Both the position numbers and the translations under genes were made by a program. 15,778 nucleotides of DNA from Anaerolineales bacterium (GTDB lineage Bacteria > Chloroflexota > Anaerolineae > Anaerolineales > DRMV01): NCBI GenBank assembly GCA_026991215.1, contig JALXBY010000242.1:1-15778 (forward strand). The letters are read 5' to 3'. The stretch's first letter is position 1. Every line of letters starts with the position of its first letter. The notes beneath the pieces were generated by a model. That model had not been told where the DNA came from and made no database searches. It saw only the letters and a program-made list of their open reading frames with translations. Shown in pieces: positions 1 to 8,020 of this stretch.

Positions 1-895
1 GATAAGGATACACAAACGCCAAAGCCATCTGATTCTCCAGCATCTGCCTGAAGGCCTGGAGCCGCTTGTGTACAATCGTCTGTGGACTTTGAAGAAAAAC
101 GAGGCCACCGCTTTCTTCGATCAGGGTCGCCAGGTTGGGGTCGTCGCGGTCACCCACAACGACCCAGAACAAGGGGACCCCAAGGCGCCGGGCCCGCTCT
201 TGAACCTCCCATGTACCCACCTGGCTACAAGGCCCGCCGCCCGCGTTACGGTCCAGGCCGGGGGAAACAAGAAGGACCATGCGCGGAACCTGGCTGGTTC
301 CCTCCGCCTCAAAGGCCTCCAACGCCTGGTACAGGGCCTGATACACACAGGCCCCCCGCTCGGGCGCGAAGCTCAGATGCTGCACCGCCTGCTCGGCCTC
401 CTTTGGCGCCAGGAAGCCAGAGGTCAACGGCCACGGGGCCGCTTCATCAAAGTTCCAGAGGGCTACCCGGACTGTTTGCGGGAAGTTGGGCAGTTCTCTC
501 TCCAAAGCCACTCGAATCTGCTGCTCAAACCCCCGGACATCCCGTCCCGTATCCACCAGAACCAGGAGCTCAGCCGGCTGCTCGCGGGCCTCGAACACTC
601 GCTCCGGGCTGACGTCCTGCCCATTGATGGTCAGTTTGTACTTATCTATCCTCTGGACCGGTTTTTGTACCTGCCCTTTTTGCCCTAATCGGCTGAAGAA
701 CAGAAGAAACCTCCCCTGGCCCTCCGGGGTGACCGCTTGAAGTACCAGCTGATGCAAGACCAGCGTGTTCTCCAAAGCCACCGCCCGGGGCATCCAGGCG
801 GCTATGGCCGCCATACCCAAAAGCAACAGGAAAAGCCCAAATCTGGGCCCAGGGTACCTGTAAGCGGCCCTGCGGCGTACAGACCGGCTAATCAT
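1..895 (-). CDS. Membrane-anchored VWA-like domain protein, 3'-truncated by the window edge
   Basis: The frame is open from the ATG at 895 to the window edge (298 codons seen, no stop). Residues 1-19 are basic, 20-36 form a hydrophobic anchor or uncleaved signal, about 45-105 resemble the beta-rich segment that often precedes VWA domains, and about 108-275 read as a VWA fold. The first strand is LLVLVDTGRD (D115) and a later strand is MVLLVSPGLD. The metal site is degenerate: the DxSxS motif appears as DTGRD, and the usual threonine loop reads GACVYQAL. Metal-dependent ligand binding is therefore doubtful. The start overlaps the end of the FHA gene by 8 bp (ATGATTAG), and an AGGAGG lies just upstream, which suggests translational coupling. 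A second membrane segment may lie beyond the window. Role inferred: an envelope component of the neighbouring secretion-like module. The VWA fold is fairly secure; the function is unknown. Confidence 0.72.
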   Translation of the reverse strand, partial: MISRSVRRRAAYRYPGPRFGLFLLLLGMAAIAAWMPRAVALENTLVLHQLVLQAVTPEGQGRFLLFFSRLGQKGQVQKPVQRIDKYKLTINGQDVSPERVFEAREQPAELLVLVDTGRDVRGFEQQIRVALERELPNFPQTVRVALWNFDEAAPWPLTSGFLAPKEAEQAVQHLSFAPERGACVYQALYQALEAFEAEGTSQVPRMVLLVSPGLDRNAGGGPCSQVGTWEVQERARRLGVPLFWVVVGDRDDPNLATLIEESGGLVFLQSPQTIVHKRLQAFRQMLENQMALAFVYPY

Positions 896-1553
896 GGCCC
901 TCCTGCTCCTCTTTGAACTCGAAATGCAGGCTCTTGCCAAAGGAAACCCAGTCTCCAGGACGCAACGGGTACGCCCGTTTGGCCGGCAGGCGGTGACCGT
1001 TGAGCCAGGTTCCGTTGGTGCTCCCCAGGTCCCGAATCAGGAACCCACCGTTTTGATAACGAATCTCCGCGTGGCGGCGGGAAACCTGCCGGCCATAAGG
1101 GAAGAAACGCAAGTCCACATCCACGAAATGCTTGCGCCGTTCATCGGAACGCCCCAGGAGGATGCGGGGCAGAGCCAGGTAGATGCGTTCCACGACCATG
1201 GTGTCCTCGTCCCCTTGGGCGCCCTCGCTCAATCGCTGCTCCAGGTAGAAGCGATACGGCGGCCACAAAGTCGTACGCCGTTCCACTCGCAAGCGCTCCC
1301 CATCGCTAATCCCCGCGCCACGAAACGTATGGGTCAACACGGGGAGCGCATGGCTCCCAAGCAGACGGAAGAGAAACCAATGCCCCACTTGCTGCCCACT
1401 CCTGAAATGCACATGCTTCTTGGCCAGGATTTCCGGCAACGCCTCATGGAGGAAAAGGGATACCGGCATCATCCAGGGGATGTCCAGATCCAGGACCAAC
1501 GGCGAAGACAGATGGGGCAGCAGCACCTCCAGGGTGACGGCAACGTAGTGCAT
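888..1553 (-). CDS. YukD-like ubiquitin-fold + FHA domain protein
   Basis: The product is 221 aa. Residues about 3-92 resemble the YukD/EsaB ubiquitin-like fold of type VII secretion systems: a first strand VAVTLEVLL, a central helix, and the ending GAGISDGERLRV, which matches the typical 'aGv.dGd.L.l' close. Residues about 122-213 are a canonical FHA domain, a phosphothreonine-binding module, with GR at 134-135, SRRH at 158-161, GSTNGT at 177-182 and a closing RPGDWVSFG. The phosphopeptide-binding residues look intact. No signal or membrane segment is visible, so it should be cytosolic. The gene lies 53 bp after the EccC-like stop, has a GAGGA ribosome site 7 nt before the ATG, and overlaps the VWA gene. 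In Firmicutes the FHA domains sit on EssC itself and YukD is a separate small protein. Here the two are joined, which suggests an adaptor docking on the EccC-like ATPase and reading kinase signals. FHA is very secure, YukD good. Confidence 0.88.
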   Translation of the reverse strand: MHYVAVTLEVLLPHLSSPLVLDLDIPWMMPVSLFLHEALPEILAKKHVHFRSGQQVGHWFLFRLLGSHALPVLTHTFRGAGISDGERLRVERRTTLWPPYRFYLEQRLSEGAQGDEDTMVVERIYLALPRILLGRSDERRKHFVDVDLRFFPYGRQVSRRHAEIRYQNGGFLIRDLGSTNGTWLNGHRLPAKRAYPLRPGDWVSFGKSLHFEFKEEQEGHD

Positions 1554-1606
1554 GGTTTTTCCTCGAAGACCACCTTCGGGTCGGGTTCAGAGGGGCCAGC
1601 AAGCCC

Positions 1607-4600
1607 TTACTGGAGGCATTCGCCCAGGAAGGGGATCTGTACCAACCGCCGCGTATCCCGCATGACGAACAGGGCCCGGCCCACGGGCTTCCCCTGCCAG
1701 GCGGCCCGCCAGGTGCGGGGCAAAGCACGCGGCATAATGTTGAAAGCGCCGAGGACGTCGCTATCGAAACGCAACAGCATACCCAATCGTTCTTCCGGCA
1801 GCCGGCGCACCATGTCCTGGAAGGGATGGCTGAACAGTTTGGAAGCCGTATTGGTCATCGTAGTCGAAGACCGGAAGGCCACCACCCAGACCAGACGACC
1901 CTTTTGGATGGCCTCGGCGATGGGTTCGGCCGTGTCCGCGGGGCAGGCAGGCAACACCCGTTCCGCATCGTCAACCAGGAGCAGGAAACGGGCGTTTTCG
2001 TCGGCCTCCTGGAGCCTCTGGGCCAGGGTGCGCCATCCTTCGGCCAGGTCGCTTTCATCGGTCGAGGCCACGAAATGGAAGTCCGGCCCCTGGGGTTGCC
2101 AGTCCAGCGGCGGCACCTTGGTGGCCAGGTACCACACCTGCCAGCTGGCCGTGGGCCTTGCACCGTTTTCGGCATGCTGCCCACGCAAGGCGGCCCGGGC
2201 CCACAGCATAAGGAAGTGCGTCTTGCCACTGGCCACCGGGCCCAGGACCAACCACTGGGCCGCGTTGGGGTCCAGGTCCGTATGGATGGGGTTCATGTCG
2301 TAATCCAGGCCCACGGGGAAGGGCGGGTGCTCCGGCGTCCGCGCCTGGACCAGTTGCTCCCACTGGGGCCACGGCAGGCAGGCAGGCATCTCGGGGATCT
2401 CGGGCGGCCGGAGGCCTTGCCATGCTTCATCCATGGCCCGGGCCCGTTCCTGCCAATCCGGCCATTGGGCGGTCTGCACCTCCCGGCCTTCCGCGCCGAT
2501 TTGCTCCAGCCACAACCCCCGGCCCGGCACCTTGCGGGTGAGGTTGTACAGGGCACCACGGCGCAGGCCCGCGTCGTAGAAGTGGTCCCGCTGGCCCATG
2601 TTCAACAACAAGCGGGGACGCAGGTTCGCGGCCTCTTCATCCCGCAAGGCATTGGCCTGGATGGACGTAATCAGCAGGTGCAGGCCCAGTTTGCCGCCGT
2701 TCTTAATCAACTGTTCAATCAGGTGAAGGCCCTCGTCTTCTTCCATGTTCATGAGCTCACGACGGTGGAAGTTATGGATGACCCACAGCCAGCGGGGACG
2801 CTGCACATCAGGCCGCGCCCGCCGCTGGGCAAATTCCTCGGACCACAGCCGGAAGAGGCGCTGCATCCGTTCCTGTTCCGAAGCCAACACGTGGCCCCCC
2901 ACGTGGGGCAGCTGCACCAAAGGCCGCAACCGCCGGCCGTCGCTGAAATCCAGAATATAAATCCACAATTCCTCGGGCGTGTACAGGTGGGCCAGGGAAA
3001 GCACCAGGGCCTCGACCACGTCCTCCCGGCCACTGCCGGTCACGCCCAGAACCCACAGGTGCCCGGCGCCCTGGTTGAAGTCAAAGGATAACACATCATG
3101 CTGCACGGTCTGGAAGTTGTCGATGAGGGCAAAGGGGGCCTCCAGCGGCGGGTTTGCCCCATCGGTGCGCCATTGGGCACCATCGAAACGGGGATACCGT
3201 CCTGTGCCCTCCACATAACGGGCAAAGACCTGGGAAAGGTCAATCCGGGACGGAAGCGGTTCCAGGTAGACCTTACGGGGCGGTGCGAAACGGGGGTGTT
3301 CCCTGGCCAGGCGGCAAATCATCTGGGTGAGGAACTTCCCCTGGGTGTTCCGGGGGGCCTGGCTGCCATCGCCGTTGCGCGAGGCACCATCGGTGGAGAT
3401 GAACAGCGGGGTTTTCTCCCGCCCGGCGGGGCCCAGTTCGTAAACGGCAAACCGTTCTTCTTTCGCATCCCCCTCGTACAGGGGTTCGCCACCATAGGCG
3501 GCCTGGAAGATATGCGTCTCCTCATGGGGAACACAGTGGACGTACCCACGCCCCACCTGATTCAAACCAGCCAACCCCGGGTGCAGGAAGTCCCGCAGTT
3601 CCCGCTCGTTCATGCGCAGGGCAATGCGCCAGCCCACGTTGGCTTCCAGTTTTTCCATGCGGGTGTAACGCTGGTTGGCCAGAATCAGATACATCCCCCA
3701 GCTGCGGCCCAGGCGGGCCAGGGCGTCCAGAATTTCCTCCAACTCAGGGTAGTTGTGAAGGGCCTCGCTGAACTCATCCAGAATGATGAGCAGGTGGGGC
3801 AGCAGCGGCAGCTCAGCCAGATTCGGATCCACATCGGCCCGGCCTTCCCGGGCCGCCAAGACCTTGTCGTTGTACTCCCAAATGTCCTTGGATTTCCCCA
3901 GTTTCGTAATCAGGTTCTGGCGACGCTCCAGCTCCAGACGTATTGCGTAAATCCCCCGCCGCGAGATGGCCTGGCCGTCCAACGTGGGGTCGGTCGTCCC
4001 TGGATTGGTCACCACACCGACCAGATGGGGCAGTTCCTCCTCTTTGCCCTCCTTATCCCGATACTTCAGGTCCTCCAGGGCGGAACCGCCTTTGAAGTCG
4101 ATGAAGAAAATGTTTAGCATATTGGGCGGATACTGATAGGCCGCGCCCCAAATCAGCGACTTCAAAAACTCGCTCTTGCCGCTGCCTGTGGGGCCGATGA
4201 GGATGGAATGATACGCGGCGAAACCATCCCAGCGACTTCCTTCGGGAAGCACATTGAGGTAAATCGGCTGCAGGCGGCCCTTTTGCACCGTGAGGCCAAT
4301 GGGGAAGTGCAAAAACCGACGCATCAGGCGGGAAGCAACCCCACTGGTCTCGGCCCCTGGTTCGTACAGGGTGCCAAACCACTTCCACAACTGCTCCAGC
4401 GGTTCCCGGCCCAAAATTTCAAAGGCGGATTTGAAGTTGCCCTCCTGCTCCCCCGCCTTCTCGCCGGCCCCGATGGATGCCAGTTCCTCTTCTACATCGG
4501 CGAACACCCGCATGAGCAGGTCGGCCAGGGGGACCTTGTTGGGCAACAACGCGGTGGAGGACATGGGCTCTGGCGGCTCCAGGCTGGCCAGGGTGCGGGC

Positions 4601-5881
4601 CAGGGCTTCCATCTTTTCTGCCGAAAGGGTTTCAACCTCGCCTTTCTGGCGCACAATGGTGTGTTCCTTTCGGAGGTCATCCGGGTTGCGGAGTTCGGCC
4701 CGGTAGCGGAAGGTGCCGGAAGGCTCCACACGGATTTCCGCCCGCACCCCATGGACGGTACCCCCCAGGAAGATGCAGTACACCCCAACCTGGGGGCCGT
4801 ATTCCACCAACTGGGCAACGGTTCGAGTCCGCCGTAAGGCCCCCTCTTCGTCGAAAATCAAGACCACGGCCTCCCGGCCTTCATCCTGGAGGGCTTCTGA
4901 AGGGCCTGCTTCCTTCTGCTTCAAGCGTTCCAAACGCCGGGCGAGGCCATCCAACAAGCGCGCGCCCTCGGAAGGGCTGAAGGCCAGCAGCGGTGGCTGC
5001 AATCCCTCCAGCGTTCCGGTATGGGGGAGCCATTTCATCCAGCCCCAATAGCGTTGGCCGCGACGGATATCGGTGGTAATCACCCCGACCCGGACCACGC
5101 GCGGGGAATGGTGCACCGCGATGTCGGCAATCAACCGGTAGAGGAGGCCATAGGTCATCTGCTTTTCCCCACGGATCAACACGCTGCCAACCCGCGTCAA
5201 GGGCAGCACCACCGGCAGCCCAGGTACCTTTTTCCACTCCCGAATGACCCGCAGGACCTCCTGTTCCAGGTCCTCATCTTCATGGCTGAAAGAAGGCGGG
5301 TTAGCGAAATGAAAGAAGGCCGGGCCTTCGCCGGTACCAATACGCAAGGCCAAGAAGTCCTCCACATCCGGTTCCCGGGCCCAGAGCCGCTTGCGACGGG
5401 CCTTGGGGTTCAGGGCGATCTTGAGCACCTTGCCCGCGGGCGGGTAACGGTTGTTGAGAGCCTTGCGCTGTTGGGCAGCCAACCGGTGCACAAACTGGAC
5501 CGTCCGTTTCAATTCCCCCAGGAACTCCTCCCGGCGGGCCTGCATTTCGGCTTTGTATTGTTTCATTTGAACTCGGTAACCAAACCATTGAAAAAAAGGC
5601 AAAAGCACGCTAAGACCTAATGCAGCAAGCAAAGGCTGAAGGAGCGACGTCCAGCGGAAAGGTTGATCGCCAGCCAGTACTGAAAAGAGATTACCCAGAA
5701 AGGGTAACACTCCCATACCAACCATAGGGGCCAGATACCACCACGATATTTTTGAAGGCGGATTAGGTAGAGGGCGAAGTTTAGGCCAGGGAATTTCCTT
5801 CTCAGGGAGTTCGTGGGGCACGTAAACCGCGGTGCGTCCAAAAGGTCGGCGGGCCCGGAAGAGGACGGTATCCTGTTTCAT
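1607..5881 (-). CDS. EccC/EssC-type secretion ATPase (three FtsK/SpoIIIE modules)
   Basis: The product is 1424 aa, starting at the ATG with an AGGAGG 9 nt upstream; a start 51 codons earlier would add an unrelated leader. Layout: short cytosolic N-terminus, two transmembrane helices (about 45-70 and 79-102), a basic helical stretch with REEF at 117-120, then three ATPase modules. Module 1 has Walker A GPTGSGKS (K569) and Walker B LLIILDEF (D702, E703). Module 2 has a degenerate Walker A, GVTGSGRED, with Arg at 952 for Lys, no acidic Walker B (WVIHNF), and the family signature YILDFSDG. Module 3 has GPVASGKT (K1220) and FLLLVDDAE (D1304, D1305). Two N-terminal helices followed by three modules is the EccCa+EccCb or YukBA/EssC plan, distinct from DNA-pumping FtsK. 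Family role: the motor of type VII secretion, recognising WXG100 substrates through the C-terminal modules. It leads the FHA and VWA genes. The family call is secure; actual secretion is inferred. Confidence 0.9.
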   Translation of the reverse strand: MKQDTVLFRARRPFGRTAVYVPHELPEKEIPWPKLRPLPNPPSKISWWYLAPMVGMGVLPFLGNLFSVLAGDQPFRWTSLLQPLLAALGLSVLLPFFQWFGYRVQMKQYKAEMQARREEFLGELKRTVQFVHRLAAQQRKALNNRYPPAGKVLKIALNPKARRKRLWAREPDVEDFLALRIGTGEGPAFFHFANPPSFSHEDEDLEQEVLRVIREWKKVPGLPVVLPLTRVGSVLIRGEKQMTYGLLYRLIADIAVHHSPRVVRVGVITTDIRRGQRYWGWMKWLPHTGTLEGLQPPLLAFSPSEGARLLDGLARRLERLKQKEAGPSEALQDEGREAVVLIFDEEGALRRTRTVAQLVEYGPQVGVYCIFLGGTVHGVRAEIRVEPSGTFRYRAELRNPDDLRKEHTIVRQKGEVETLSAEKMEALARTLASLEPPEPMSSTALLPNKVPLADLLMRVFADVEEELASIGAGEKAGEQEGNFKSAFEILGREPLEQLWKWFGTLYEPGAETSGVASRLMRRFLHFPIGLTVQKGRLQPIYLNVLPEGSRWDGFAAYHSILIGPTGSGKSEFLKSLIWGAAYQYPPNMLNIFFIDFKGGSALEDLKYRDKEGKEEELPHLVGVVTNPGTTDPTLDGQAISRRGIYAIRLELERRQNLITKLGKSKDIWEYNDKVLAAREGRADVDPNLAELPLLPHLLIILDEFSEALHNYPELEEILDALARLGRSWGMYLILANQRYTRMEKLEANVGWRIALRMNERELRDFLHPGLAGLNQVGRGYVHCVPHEETHIFQAAYGGEPLYEGDAKEERFAVYELGPAGREKTPLFISTDGASRNGDGSQAPRNTQGKFLTQMICRLAREHPRFAPPRKVYLEPLPSRIDLSQVFARYVEGTGRYPRFDGAQWRTDGANPPLEAPFALIDNFQTVQHDVLSFDFNQGAGHLWVLGVTGSGREDVVEALVLSLAHLYTPEELWIYILDFSDGRRLRPLVQLPHVGGHVLASEQERMQRLFRLWSEEFAQRRARPDVQRPRWLWVIHNFHRRELMNMEEDEGLHLIEQLIKNGGKLGLHLLITSIQANALRDEEAANLRPRLLLNMGQRDHFYDAGLRRGALYNLTRKVPGRGLWLEQIGAEGREVQTAQWPDWQERARAMDEAWQGLRPPEIPEMPACLPWPQWEQLVQARTPEHPPFPVGLDYDMNPIHTDLDPNAAQWLVLGPVASGKTHFLMLWARAALRGQHAENGARPTASWQVWYLATKVPPLDWQPQGPDFHFVASTDESDLAEGWRTLAQRLQEADENARFLLLVDDAERVLPACPADTAEPIAEAIQKGRLVWVVAFRSSTTMTNTASKLFSHPFQDMVRRLPEERLGMLLRFDSDVLGAFNIMPRALPRTWRAAWQGKPVGRALFVMRDTRRLVQIPFLGECLQ

Positions 5882-5890
5882 AGGCACAGG

Positions 5891-5896
5891 CCTCCT
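5891..5896 (-). promoter_or_regulatory. Shine-Dalgarno site that sets the EccC-like start
   Basis: The minus strand reads AGGAGG, 9 nt before the ATG at 5881. The next in-frame candidate start at 6034 has no comparable site, and the 51 residues it would add do not look like the family, whose N-terminus begins close before the first membrane helix. Confidence 0.75.
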
Positions 5897-5966
5897 GGGT
5901 GTTCGTAGAAACAAGGCTTCCCCACTTTGCGCAGGCAATTTTGTAGAAGGCTTGGGAGATATACCG

Positions 5967-5993
5967 ATTGTAACATACAAGGTGACTACAAGG
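5967..5993 (-). promoter_or_regulatory. Candidate extended -10 promoter with overlapping repeats, upstream of the EccC-like gene
   Basis: On the minus strand, TGTTACAAT fits an extended -10 element (TGn plus TACAAT), with the hexamer at 5967-5972. It would start transcription near 5960, about 80 nt before the EccC-like ATG. It overlaps a perfect dyad TTGTA-TGT-TACAA (5968-5980). Just upstream, the word CCTTGTA occurs twice at an 11-bp spacing (5976-5982 and 5987-5993), one helical turn apart, as expected for an operator bound on one DNA face. I see no good -35 hexamer. The reading is tentative. Confidence 0.35.
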
Positions 5994-6289
5994 ACGCTTT
6001 CACCTGAGTGAAGGCCGTGAAAACCCACTCTCATTCGCCAAACAAAGAAGAGCTCCCTGTTCTGAATTCCTGGTAATATGTGTAATTCCCCCTACCCCCG
6101 ACTTTTTCCCTAAAATACGCTCTGGGGGCACATCTACAGGCAGGAAATCCTCACAAAGCCCTCTCCACTGGCTCGGCCCTCGGAAGTACAGCCTTCCAAA
6201 GGAAACAAACAACTATTCAGACCCTTGGGCCACATATTCTACCCTACCTAACAAGCAATCTGTCATTGGGCAAAATGTTACCTATGTCC

Positions 6290-7009
6290 TCAAGGCGCAA
6301 TCCCCCACAAGCGAATGGTACCATCATTTGCTGCCGATGCCAGCAACGTTCCATCCGGTGAAAAGGTGACACTGCGCACCCAGTACGTATGTCCCCGCAG
6401 GGTTCGCAATAACCTCCCCGTTGGTACCTGCCATAGACGCACGATACGGTCATAGGAGCCAGAAGCCAAAAGGGAACCATCAGGAGAAAAGGCGACGCTG
6501 CGCACCGCGGCGCCATGCTCCGGCATTACCCGCAACATGGCCCCATCGCTTACCCGCCACAGCCGCACCGTTGCATCCCACGAAGCCGAAGCCAGCAACC
6601 GCCCATCCGGGGAAAAGGCCACATCTCCCACATCATTAGAATGCCCTCTAAATACCCCCAACAATGCCCCATCGGTGACCCGCCACAACCGTATCGTGTC
6701 GTCATCCGAACCTGAGGCCAACAACCTGCCATCCGGGGAAAAGGCCACACTGTTCACGCCTTCGGTATGCCCCCGCAAAACCCGTATGGGACTGCCATCG
6801 GAAACCCGCCACAGCCGGATCGTTCCATCAGCCGAACCTGAGGCCAACAGTTTTCCATCGGGGGAGAAGACCACACTGTACACCCATCCCTCGTGCCCCT
6901 GGAGGATACGCACCAACGTACCATCCGGGACCTGCCACAGGCGTATCGTCGTATCCCCCGCACCTGAAGCAAGCAACGACCCATCGGGCGAGAAGGCTAC
7001 GCTGCCCAC
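6290..7009 (-). pseudogene. Six-blade WD40 tail of kinase A, cut off by an in-frame TAG
   Basis: This segment continues the kinase A frame without shift after the TAG at 7010-7012. It encodes six WD40 blades of about 40-42 residues, each with a (V)AFSPDG turn and an (I/V)RLW strand, and ends in GTIRLWGIAP. Kinase B ends almost the same way, in GTIVLWGIVP, so this is the original C-terminus of kinase A. The first codon after the stop is GTG, but no convincing ribosome site precedes it, and the segment lacks any signal or membrane anchor, so independent expression is unlikely. Either the fragment is lost to translation, or it is made by TAG read-through, which would restore a 1033-residue protein with fourteen blades. 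A sequencing error is the third option. Confidence 0.8.
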
Positions 7010-8020
7010 CTAGTCGCTATGCCCTTCCAGCGTCCGCAGCAGCAGGCCGTCGGTTACACGCCATAACCGCACCTTTTGGTCCCAGGACCCCGAGGCCAGC
7101 ATCCCCCCGTCGGGGGAAAACGCCACACTGTTCAGCCATCCTCCAATCCCCTTTACCACACGAACAGGCGTGCCATCCGAGACTCGCCACAGGCGTACGC
7201 TATGGTCATAAGAACCAGAGGCCAACCAGGTCCCATCCGGGGAAAAGGCCACACTACGTACCAAGCCCTTGTGGCCTTTCAGGGTGTGCAACAGCGTGCC
7301 ATCCTGTACCCGCCACAACCGCACCGTACGGTCATACGAACCCGTAGCCAGTACCTCCCCATCCGGGGAAAAGGCCACGCTGCGCACTACATCTGTATGC
7401 CCCTGTAAAACTTGCAGCGTCGCCCCGTCTTTCACCCGCCAGATCCGCACCGTGCGGTCCCATCCTCCCGTGGCCGCCAACTTTCCATCCGGGGAAAAGG
7501 CCACCGCCCCCACCGTCGCGGTATGCCCCCATAGGGAGTACAGCCATACCCCATCAGAAACCCGCCATATCCGCACTGTACCGCCATCGCCGGCTGCCAG
7601 CAATTTCCCATCAGGGGAGAAGGCAAAGATGTTAATCCAGACACCATTTCCCCAAAGCGTTCGCAGTAACGTTCCATCCGAGACCCGCCACAGGCGTATT
7701 TCCCCGCCCCACGCGCCGGCAGCCAGAATCTCCCCATCCGGGGAAAAGGCTACGCTATACACCCATCCACGATTATCGTGTCCCTGTAGTGTGTGAACCA
7801 GAGTCCCATCGTCTACCCGCCATACCCGCACCGTGCCATCATTCAAACCCGCCGCGAGCAACGTGCCATCCGGGGAAAACGCCACATCGCTTACCCAGGC
7901 AGGCATTTCCCAAAAGTCAAGCAAAGACAAATCCGTTGCATCGTAGAAATAGATGCCCAGACCAGAGGCCGCGACAATCTTCGTCCCATCTGGTGAGAAC
8001 ACGACCTGACTCAAGGCCCC
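6293..8020 (-). repeat. Fourteen-unit WD40 repeat array of kinase A
   Basis: Units of about 126 bp (42 codons) repeat in frame, each with a version of FSPDG-LLASG-D-TVRLWRV-DGTLL-LGH. I count eight units before the TAG and six after it, fourteen in all, enough for two seven-bladed propellers. The first unit is the most divergent (IYFYD instead of VRLW). DNA words such as CCATCCGGGGAAAAGGCC recur at this period on the plus strand. Confidence 0.85.
7010..7012 (-). other. In-frame amber codon (TAG) at an expected Trp of kinase A
   Basis: The codons around the stop read E G H S D [TAG] V G S V A F S. The equivalent junction in kinase B reads EGHTDWVRSV, and other blades of kinase A also carry Trp there (for example HEGWVYSV). 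One G-to-A change (TGG to TAG) explains it. TAG also ends the FHA gene in this window, so general recoding of TAG is not supported. Confidence 0.85.

Larger units (their letters stand above)
5882..6289. other. Gene-free stretch between the kinase A tail and the EccC-like gene
   Basis: These 408 bp are more AT-rich than their surroundings. The EccC-proximal part holds the candidate promoter and ribosome site listed separately. On the minus strand, ATGACA and TAGAAT lie 19 bp apart (TAGAAT at 6235-6240), a second weak promoter candidate. I see no convincing rho-independent terminator after the kinase A tail, no tRNA and no small gene with a good ribosome site. Read-through from the kinases into the secretion block is possible. 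Confidence 0.5.

Noticed and set aside
894..3091. Long plus-strand open frames (894-2303 and 1826-3091)
   Set aside because: Both are antisense to the FHA and EccC-like genes, have no recognisable domain, and follow from high GC content.
6000..6212. A 70-codon minus-strand frame in the gap before the EccC-like gene
   Set aside because: It has no good ribosome site, starts at a weak TTG, and its product has no helix-WxG-helix pattern, so it is not a WXG100 substrate.
5882..6289. A tRNA, riboswitch or other structured RNA in the gap
   Set aside because: I searched for cloverleaf arms, the GTTCRANYC box and known riboswitch cores on both strands and saw none.
7010..7012. TAG recoded as a sense codon across the genome
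   Set aside because: The FHA gene in this window ends with TAG, with no conserved extension after it, and most other genes end in TGA or TAA. A single nonsense event or local read-through is simpler.
6293..8020. Regular DNA repeats that could suggest a CRISPR or satellite array
   Set aside because: The period is about 126 bp, in frame, and encodes WD40 blades. There are no short identical repeats separated by unique spacers.
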